The notes below the pieces were generated by a model. That model was not told where the DNA came from. It made no database searches and saw nothing but the letters and a program-made list of their open reading frames with translations. DNA of 64,000 bases from Caenorhabditis remanei (Eukaryota > Nematoda > Chromadorea > Rhabditida > Rhabditidae): the NCBI RefSeq assembly GCF_010183535.1, contig NC_071329.1:3782001-3846000 (forward strand), read 5' to 3'. Below are positions 1 through 9,200 of this stretch, in pieces. Each line of letters starts with the position of its first letter. Positions within the stretch are counted from its first letter, which is position 1. Made by a program: the position numbers and the translations under genes.

Positions 1-180
1 GGTGCGTCGTTGACGCGTAGCTTGATCTTGTTCAAAATTTCAACAAAAAAAGTCCGGTTGTCTGGCGTGTCTTTGACGCATTTTCTTCCGTTTTTAATCT
101 CAACCCTTGAATGACTGTCTGGCGCGCCTCAGACGCATTTTTTTTTCGGATTTTTGATCTGCCGAGACACGGAACTTTTA
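1..180 (+). repeat. GCGTC-rich dispersed repeat fragment
   Basis: This segment (TGGCGTGTCTTTGACGC, then TCTGGCGCGCCTCAGACGC) is closely similar, in the same orientation, to 4880-5040 in a later mel-11 intron. It is read as an intronic repeat. Positions 181-663 hold no recognisable exon. A CT-rich stretch at 450-520 could be promoter-like, but nothing in it is decisive. Confidence 0.5.
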
Positions 181-663
181 TTTTAGAAGAAATCTGATAC
201 ATAAGTTATTTGAGGAGGTTGAATAGTTGAAAAGTAGAAAAAGAGAGATATGATATGGTATCAATTTCAGGAGAAGACACCATAGATCCTATTGACATAG
301 AGATTGCGATTTTTCGACGAGTGTTTTGCTCAAAATCCTCCCATTTTCGAGCTCTGCGGCACGGTTGCTTCAACAACCGCGCCGCAAACTTGCGAAAAAT
401 GGGCGGAGCCTAACAGCCTACCTATGCGTGCAGAATGTTGTGTGTTCTTCCAAGCTCCGCCCCTCCCTTCTCTCTCTTCCCTTTCTCTTTTTCAAATGCA
501 TTTTTGACTGCACACACAGAGAATCTCCTCACTTTTAACACTATTTTTTGTGGTCCCCGAAAACAAATAGAAATTTTTGGAAAATGGGGAAATGGGATGG
601 ATAGGATGAAGTAGGTTCATTCCCCCTTGAAAACCTTCACTCTGAGTTTTGAAACAAAACGAA

Positions 664-3600
664 ATGAGCTCCTTGTCGATTCCTAGTCCTGTTATTCTGA
701 GATCGTCGAGATCGCATCGACGACTTCATCGACCGTACTCGCAGGATCGGTTGGCGATGATGATGGCGACGGCGACGCGGCCAAGTAGTCGGTCGTATAG
801 TACTGATAGAGTAGGGATTTGGGGGAGGGGGAGGGCTAAAAGAAAGGCAGTTATTAGCTCGGCAAAGTTGTTACAACTGTGCTCCATCGAAATGCTCTTG
901 AAAATGTCTCTTTTTTCTGAGTCTCTCAATTTCGCACACAATTTTCTTCGGTTTCGGTAGAGCGCGGTTGTAAGAAGTGTGTCGTGCTAGTAGACCTATA
1001 GTGGGACACATTGATGCAGTTAGACGGGTATTCTGAGACAGCTGGACGCATCCGTATGTGCTCTGCTGCTTAGTCAGGACATCCGGACAAACCAATCATA
1101 GCTACAGTACCTTCCAAAAGGTTGTAAACTTTGACCGTTTTCTGTAGAATTCGGCCAACTTAGTGAGTGTGGCATGGCAATACTAATTGTCCCATCAAGT
1201 AGATTTTTAAGGAATTATACAGATCAAAAGTTGAGCTCCATTTTTGTAGTTGACAACTTTTTTGTACGGGCACTTTCTAGAAAGTTATGGTCATTTTAAG
1301 ACGACAGGTCAAGAATCGCACTATTTTGCACTGAAATGGGACGATTTGAGGGAGAAATTACTTTGACGATATGTAACTTGCTAGGGAGTGTCCGTACAAA
1401 AAAGTTGTCAACTACAAAAATGAAGCTCTACTTTTGATCTTTATGATTCAGTAAAAATCTACTTGATGGGACAATTAGTATTACCATGACACCCTCTCAA
1501 AGTTGGCCATTTTCAACTGAAAACGGCCAAAGTTTACATTCTTCTGGACGGTACTGTGGCAGCTTAATAACTGTCGAATTTAGTAAACTCGGACATCCGG
1601 ACTGACAGAAATTTAGTAACGTTTTTAGCAGCTTGAAGACATCCGAACAAACCCATAGACAGATGTCCGAGGCTACCCACACATACCGTTTGGAAGTTAT
1701 GTAGTACTGATCTTGTTCAAGTTAGGCATCCGGACGCACTAACTAATACATAAGTGTAGCGCTATCGGACATTTGAACGAACCGTTAGATTGGACATCCG
1801 CTCTGACAGAGATCCAGATAGACGTTCACCCAGCTCATTGGGCAAACCGATAGTTATAGAACATTCCGACAAACTCACCTCTCGACAGGTTTACTGCGAA
1901 ATTGAAACAATTTCAAACCAAGAGTCCGCGCGGGGACTAGAAAAATCTGCAGTGGACTAAGTTTCCTAGCAGATTTTTCTAGTCCCCGTGGACTCTTGGT
2001 TCCCCATTTTTCCTTAATTACAAGAAGAATCTGTCCGAGGTTTGTTTGTCCGGATGCCTGTAGAGCTCCGTGTGATCTACTGACTTTGGTTTTCCCAAGG
2101 TTCCACCTGTTCTAGCTTTGAAATTTCCAACAAAAAAAATTTGACATCTGGACATCCGGACAACCGTCACAACAACTCCAATTATAATTTCAGCAATCGA
2201 CGACTCAATCGCTCTCCTCTCGATCAGCCGTCGTCGCCGGTCTATCGCCGGCTCCAACAATGCGAACACCGGGTGCTCCGTTGACATCAAACACCACGAC
2301 TTCATCCAGATTCATGCCTTCCTCATCGTTATCGTCGAACGGATCGTCGGTTACGAATCCACCAGTTTCCGCTTATGGATTACAGGTGAGGGAAGGAATC
2401 GGGACACTAGATTTTGAGCTCAAAATTTCAGATTTTCGAATAAAAATGGAGCTTTAGGCTGAAAATTTCAGATTTTTGAACAGAACTGAGTCATTTTTTG
2501 AGCTTGAAATCGACTTTTTAGGCTTGAAACGTAGTTTACAAGCTAAAAATCAAATTTTCAGACAAAAAATTGAGTTTTAATCTCAAAATTGTCATTTTTC
2601 GGTCAGAAAAGTGATTTTTACAGCTGAAAATAGGGTTTCTTGCTGGAAATCGAACTTTTTAGCCAAAAAATTTGAGGATGACTATTCTGATCCAAATGTT
2701 GAGTTTTTGTCTTGAAAATGCGTTTTTGACCCACTTTTTGAGCTGAAAACTCTATTTTTCACTGAAAATTCAATTTTCAACTGCAAAACTCATCTTTTGA
2801 GCTGAAAACTTATTTTTTGATCTGAAAACTCAATTTTTGAAGTGAAAAATTGTATTTTTGAGCAGAAAACTCTTTTTTTCAGCTAAAATATGATGTTTTT
2901 TTGATGAAAACTCAATTTTTGAGCTAAGAACTCATATTTTGATCTGAAAACTTGCATTTGAAGCTGAAAACTCACTTTTTGAGTTAAAAACTCAATTTTT
3001 GAGCTGAAAATCGAATTTTTCAGTCAAAAATCCACACGATTCCATCTCAATCCCAATAATTTCTTGCAGACACGTCCAACAGAAACGAATCTAAACTACA
3101 AGGCTCTATTCGAGAAGGAACGTACCGAATGTGATCGTCTTCGACGTGAAATGGATGATTTGAGGAGGTCACAGACGAATGATGTAAGCGAAATGGAATA
3201 TGTGGTAATTTGATGATCTATTGGGAGTTCAGATTGTGTTGAGAAATGTGCAAAAATTGACTCAAAAATCATATTTTCAGACAATTTTTGACCTAAAAAT
3301 AGTATTTTCATCAAATTTGTGTCCTAAAAATCACATTTTTAGCCAATTTTTGACTGAAAAATCACGTTTTTAAATGAATTTTCGACTAAAAATCTTACTT
3401 TTCAGCGAATTTTTTTGACTGAAAAATCGTATTTTTAGCAAATTTTTTATCAAAAAATCACATTTGTCGCCTATTTTTGACGGAATAATCACATTTTCAG
3501 CCAGGTTTTGTCCAAAAAATCACATTTTTAACCAATTTTTGAATGAAAAATTGTATTTTTAGCTAATTTTTGAACCAAAAATCACGTTTTTAATGAATTT

Positions 3601-5353
3601 TCGACTAAAATACTGTATTTTTAGCCTATTTTTGTCCAAAAAATCATATTTTAGCCTATTTTCAACTGTCAAATCGTATTTTCAGCCAATTTTTGATTGA
3701 AAAATAGTATTTTTAGCGAATTGTTGTCCAAAAATCGTATTTTCAGCCAATTTTTTGACGGAAAAATCACAGTTTTAGCGAATTTTCGACTGAAAACTGT
3801 ATTTTTAGCCAATTTTTTATCCAAAAATCATATTTTTAACCAATTTTTGACTGAAAAATCGTATTTTTAGCCAATTTTTAACGGAAAAATCTCATTTTTC
3901 GACCATTTTTCCATCACCATTCAAACCCCGCCCCTTTTTCCAGACATGGCGTGGCGCGTCGACACAACCCGCCTGGCGTACCCGCAACGCGTCTCCGTCA
4001 GCCCAGCCGCACAATTTGTCGGTAGCGAAATCCACATCTCTGGCATCTTTCGACGAGAATGAACGCAGGAGTATGGAGAGAAAAATCGCCGATTTGGAAT
4101 TGCAGTTGAAGGTATACTGTAGTATGGGGTTACTGTAGTTGTAGGGATACTGTAGTTGTAGGGATACTGTAGGAAAGATTTGGAGTACTGTAGGCGCAAA
4201 AGAACGGAAAAAAATGCGTCAAAGACACGCCAGAAAGTAAAAGTTTTTAATGTTCAAAACGCGTCAAAGGCGCGCCAGAAGTTGACGGTACTGTAGGGTT
4301 GCAGTTGACGGTACTGTAGGGTTACTGTAATAGTAGGGATACTGTAGGAGATATTGAGGATTCTGAATCCATTTTCAGATTTCTGATTGCATGAAAATGG
4401 GCGGAGTTACACGAACATCTGTAACTCAGCCTCAAAATGGTTTAAATTCGGTAAAAATCTTCATTTTTCGCCATTTTTGATGAAAAAAAACGCGCGAAAA
4501 TTGCATTTTCATCGGAATCGAAAATTCTAAGAGAATTCTTGAAAAAATGGGACGCGTCTGAGGTGCGCCAGACGAGGTTTGAGACTAAAAATGGTGGAAG
4601 AAAACGCGTCAGAGACACGCCAGACAATGATTCTGTGACCAGATTTTTTATAAAAATTTTGAACAAAATGAAGCTTCAAAAACGCGTCAAAGACGCACCA
4701 GCCAGTAAACATTTTTGATGGTCAAAACGCGCCCAAATCACGCCAGACGGTCTTTTTTTGAGATACTGTAGGTAAATTGGAGTACTGTAAGCCGCCTTGG
4801 CATACTGTAGACATGATTCTCAAAAAATGACAGTCTGGCGCGCCTTGGACGCGTTTTGAACAGCAAAAATGTTTACTTTCTGGCGTGTCTTTGACGCGTT
4901 TTAGAAGTTTGATCATGTTCAAAATTTCACACAAAAAAACCCCGGTTGGCTGGCGTGTCTTTGACGCATTTTCTTCCGTTTTTAGTCTCAAGCCTCGAAT
5001 GGCTGTCTGGCGCGCCTCAGACGCGTCCCACTTTTTTTTCAAGAAATTCGAAAAATTTTCTTAGAATTTACGCCTAAAATGAAACTTTCGCGCGTTTTTT
5101 AAAAATACAGAATTTTATCAATTTTGAGGCGGAGATACAGATGTTCGTATAACTCCGCCCATTTTTATGCTATCAGAAATCTGAAAATGAATTCAGAATT
5201 CTCGTGACGTCAGCTTTCAGATGATATCTGTTTTATATTAAAATTTCTAAATTTTTCCATTTCCAGACGACACAAAACCTTCGAATGGAGAATCAACGGC
5301 TGAAAGAGGAGAACGGAGCGCTGGTTCGAGTCATCTCAAAAATGACAATTTAG
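664..5353 (+). CDS. mel-11: MEL-11 / MYPT myosin phosphatase targeting subunit, C-terminal exons (5' part outside window)
   Basis: Five joined exons, all phase 0: 664-810, 2194-2385, 3070-3183, 3944-4111 and 5267-5353 (TAG). The end of the protein, KEENGALVRVISK then MTI, matches the highly conserved C-terminus of MYPT1-type subunits. A charged coiled coil precedes it (ALFEKERTECDRLRREMDDL; then RKIADLELQLK). MYPT proteins target protein phosphatase 1 to myosin light chain and antagonise Rho kinase; in C. elegans this controls embryonic elongation. The ankyrin repeats and PP1-docking motif are upstream of this window. The first exon listed is Ser/Arg-rich. It opens with ATG at 664 and has only a weak acceptor upstream (CTCTGAG at 640-646), so it is either an internal exon or the start of a short isoform. 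Introns of 0.7-1.4 kb hold minisatellites and a foldback repeat. Confidence 0.85.
867..974. repeat. ~110 bp palindromic MITE-like repeat (copy 1)
   Basis: The ends read TTACAACTGTGCTCCATCGA and, inverted, TCGGTAGAGCGCGGTTGTAA. The same unit occurs at about 10115-10225 and 41954-42062, with fragments near 24815-24875 and 27840-27858. All sit in introns or spacers. Confidence 0.6.
1105..1556. mobile_element. Tc1/mariner-like ~450 bp palindromic MITE, copy 1
   Basis: The element is an inverted repeat around a short centre, with internal arms TTTTGTAGTTGACAACTTTT and its complement. It starts CAGTACC after TA (1103-1104) and ends GGTACTG. The CAGT…ACTG ends, the TA target and the resemblance to the Tc1 end (CAGTGCTGGCC) suggest a non-autonomous Tc1/mariner derivative. 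It lies in a mel-11 intron. Seven further copies occur in this window. Confidence 0.75.
1916..2001. repeat. short near-perfect hairpin in mel-11 intron
   Basis: The left arm (AACCAAGAGTCC, then GGGGACTAGAAAAATCTGC) is the reverse complement of the right arm (GCAGATTTTTCTAGTCCCC, then GGACTCTTGGTT). The arms are about 35 nt with few mismatches and a loop of about 17 nt. The surrounding intron repeats a loose ACATCCGGACAAAC motif at 1079, 1590, 1728, 1795, 2045 and 2155. Confidence 0.7.
2395..3055 (+). repeat. degenerate minisatellite in mel-11 intron
   Basis: The intron after exon 2194-2385 is mostly diverged copies of a ~20 nt unit, TTTTTGAGCTGAAAACTCA. Confidence 0.7.
3250..3905 (+). repeat. 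degenerate ~31 bp minisatellite in mel-11 intron
   Basis: The unit is about AAAATCGTATTTTTAGCC then AATTTTTGACTG, repeated roughly twenty times with substitutions. It is a different unit from the one in the preceding intron. Confidence 0.7.
4362..5198. repeat. foldback element with GCGTC-type inner repeats in last mel-11 intron
   Basis: The left end reads TCTGAATCCATTTTCAGATT and the right end AATCTGAAAATGAATTCAGA, inverted. ATGGGCGGAGTTACACGAAC is mirrored by GTTCGTATAACTCCGCCCAT. The inner part contains repeated AACGCGTCAAAGACACGCC blocks in both orientations. Just upstream (4111-4350) are several TACTGTAG repeats. Confidence 0.7.
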
Positions 5354-6227
5354 GCCACGCCTCCCCACCAATTGCTTTAATTACTATATTTAATTGGCAT
5401 AATTATCTATTTTTCATTCATATCAAACAATTAGTTCGTTTTCTCTGGATACCTCGCCTCTTTTTGTGCCTTTTTTCGGGAATTTTTTCATTTTTTTTTT
5501 TCAAATTTTTTCGTTCAAAAATTATATTTTTAAATCGATAGGAATTTCTTCCCATTTTCTGATATTTCTCTGAAAATATCGTTCCTCTGTACACAAATAT
5601 TTGTCACATTCATCAAGCTCCGCCCCCTTTTTCAGTGTCTAAGCCCCGCCCCCCCCCCCCCCTACAAAAAATCATAATATTTTTCTCTCTCCGGAAAATG
5701 TGCAATAATTGTTTACTCTCTCTTCTCTTCTTTATCCGTTCCGTTTCCCGATCATTTATTTAAGACAATGATGATTTTCTGCCTGAAAATATAGAATTTT
5801 TCTCAGAAATTTGGTTTTGAAAGGTCCAAACGCCGAAAAAATGAAGAAAAACAACCAATTTTGAAAGAAATTGAAAATTTTCAATGTTTTTGGACGCGTC
5901 GCGGTCGTGCGTCGCGTGTCCGCGGGGAATATTTCAGCAATCACCGAATTCGAGCAAGGAAATGACTCGTTTTGAAGCTCCTGATGTCCAGAAAACATTA
6001 AAAAAAATCTCAGCAATTAAAATTTCAGTTTTTTGACGCGTCGCGGTCGTGCGTCGCGTATCTATAGTTCAAATTTCAAATTTTGCCAAATCTAATCGAT
6101 ATGGGGCTCATTTCAAAGCTCTCAGCTCATAGAATTCAATGCAAACAATTTCAGATCATGAAAATGTTTTATTTTCAGATTTTCAGAAAAAATACAAAAA
6201 AAACAATTTTTTTGAAGTTTTTTTGTG
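5354..6227. other. convergent spacer between mel-11 and the SRA-type gene
   Basis: The spacer holds the 3' flanks of two convergent genes. It contains a 14-base C homopolymer (5649-5662) and two copies of GACGCGTCGCGGTCGTGCG (about 5893 and 6038). No further gene is seen. Confidence 0.6.
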
Positions 6228-9200
6228 TTACTTCCAAATCTCAGCCAACGAGTCGAAGTGGTGTTGTGTTTCTTCCTGGAACCAATCAAAAACTTAGGCT
6301 CCGCCCCTTTTTCGAGATCAAACTCACAATTACAGTAAACGTCAATTTCTTGCCGTCCAATCCGACGACATCCGCCGGCGTCATTCCACCACCACACCGT
6401 TTCGGATTGATTTTTGCGGTTCCGAAGAGTGATTTCCACTTTTTATAGAGATCCGGATGCGAACGGATACCCCAACAGAAGGCTAGTTTCGAAAGAATCG
6501 CACAAATGTCGTAGATTTGAGAGATTTCGTTGCCTGAAAATGAAAAAGTGGGCGTGGTCTAAGTTGGAGGGGCATAAGGGGGCGGGGCTTAAGGGGGCGG
6601 AGCTTATGGTCAGGTATCTTGAGACCAAAAGAGTGTGGCTAAAGGGAGAATTGTCTTGGATTTCAAAACGGGCGTGGCTTAAGTGGGCGGGGCTTAAGTG
6701 GGAACCACTTTATGTGAAAATGGGCGTCGTCTTCGTGGGCGGAGCTTATGAAGTGGAGGTAAGGCTTAAAAGAGGGCGTGGCTTAACGGGAATATTATAT
6801 TGAAAAAGAGGCGGAGCTTATGGACACGTCATCTGGGACAGAAAAAGAACACTTCTAAAAGTGGGCGTGGCCTAAGTGGGTGGGTTCTAAGTGGGCGTGA
6901 CCTTAGTGGGCGGAGTCACGTGTCCTGAGACAGAAAGTGAATAAAGAGCGCGACTAAAGATGGGTGTGGTCTGATGGTTTGTGTTCTTAGAAAAAAGAGG
7001 ACGTGGAATAAGTGGGCGGGGCTTAAAAAGGAGTGGCAAATGAAAAATAGGGCGGAACCTATGAGGGCTCGGCCTGAGAATTAGCTGTGATCTACAATAA
7101 AGTGGGCGGAGTCAAGCAACTAATGGGCGTGCCATATATTGATTGAAAGAAAGTGTGATTCATGTGGGCGTGTCCTAAGTGGGCGTGGCCGAAGTGGGCG
7201 GAGACACGAGTCCTGAAACAGAATGTGAACAAAGAGCGCGACTAAAGCTGTGCCCTGTGAAGATTGGTTCTTTTAGAAAAAAGGGGCGGAGCTTAAGTGG
7301 AGGCGGAGCTTAAAAGGAATGGTAAATGAATATAGGCGGAGTCTATGAGAACAGGAAAAAAAGAGACAAGTGGGCGTGTCCTTAAGTGGGCGTGGCTTAA
7401 GACAAGCAATGTAGAGTTTAGGGATTAGGAGGGGTGTTTCGAGTGGGCGTGGTCTTAAGTGGGCGTGGCTTACCTCTTCCAGTGATGTGAGTCATAATTG
7501 AGGCCCGCTCATTTTCAGGTGTCTCCCGGACAGAGATATAGACAATGACATTGATGGAAATGGTGAATGTGGAGACGATATTGCTGGCGATCATCACGAC
7601 GATTATCGGGATCAGAAGGCTTATCGATTTCACGTTTTCCGAGATCTGAAAGTATATGGGGAAAATTGTTGATACCATGGATGATATGGTACATATGGTA
7701 CATTTGGTACGTATGGTATGGTACTAATGGTACAGACATGGTACTTAGGTATGGCACATATGGTACATATGGTACAAATACAGTACCGATGGTACATATG
7801 GTACATATGGTATGGTACAGATATGGGACTTAGATGTGGTACACATGGTATGGTACATATTGTACGGTTATGGTACGTATGGTTTGGTCCATATGGTATG
7901 GTACTTATGGTACAGAAAGTTCTAAATTATGGCACCTTTGGGTCCACTATGGTATCACAGGTACCAATGAGACTTATGGTATTAAAGAACCATGGTGCCC
8001 ATTTATGGCGCCCAATATGACCTCATAATAGCGATTACGGTAGTATCAGCAGCTATGGTACATATGGTAACTACTATGGTACACATGGTGCTGAGGTATG
8101 GTACATATATGGTACATATGGTACATATATGGTATATATGGTACATATGGCACATATTGCATGGTACATATGGTATGGTACTTATGATACAGGTGTGGCA
8201 TTTGGTATGGTACTCATGGTACCGCTGTTACTATGGTATGATACTTATGGTACAGATATGGTGCATATGATACTTATGTTTTGGCACTTTTGGGTATCAT
8301 GGTATCCACTATGGTACCACAGGTACTAATGGGACATATGGTATGGTACATATGGTTCAACTATGGTACAATGGTACCTATGGTAACTATTATGGTACCG
8401 TACACATTATGGTACTGGCTATGATCAACTATAGCGATTACACTGATATCACTATAATGGCATCCATTATGGTATCCATTATTGCGCTATGGTGCCTCAT
8501 TATGACAGTTATAATGGTTTACCCTATGGTTTCCCCATATGGCACTGGCATGGGGCCCCTTTGGTAAAAACTATGGTACCCCATATGGTACAGCCATGTT
8601 ACTGAATTTGGTACCAACTATGGTACCCGATATAACACTTATGGTACCTATGGTAACCATTATGGTTGTGACTATGGTATCGACTATAGCGATTACACTG
8701 ATACAACTTTAATGGTATTCACTATGGTACCCATGATACGAATTATGGTACTCACTATGCCCCCATACCTGATAAATCTCTGTCAAACTCGTCAGCTTGA
8801 AACTCCTTTGCCGGAACAGTGTCCTATTGAATTTCACCATTTTTCGAAATGTCTAAAATTCAAAATAATGCAAAGACGCTCCACCGAACTCCTCCTCCTC
8901 ACCAAAACCGCGACAATATTCAAAGTGAGCCCAACAACCACAAAAACGGCGATCGCCCTTCCAGTTGAGTACTCGATTTGGCATGGCAGACGGGGATAGA
9001 CACGTGGTGTCCCCATAAGATCCACCTGGTTGACAACCACTACCAACAAGGCGTATGACCATTGAAAACCGGTCAAAATGAAACCAGATTGATAGCAACT
9101 CTCTGACTCGTAGGTACGGTAGAGAAATGAGGCGAGTGATCTCTCCATTACGACGACGAAGAATGTGAGACCATGCACGGCTAGGACCCAGTGATGCAAG

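Noticed and set aside
7567..8567. Frames with WYIWYG and HMVHMV patterns
   Set aside because: Translation of the ATGGTACATA satellite in intron 5.
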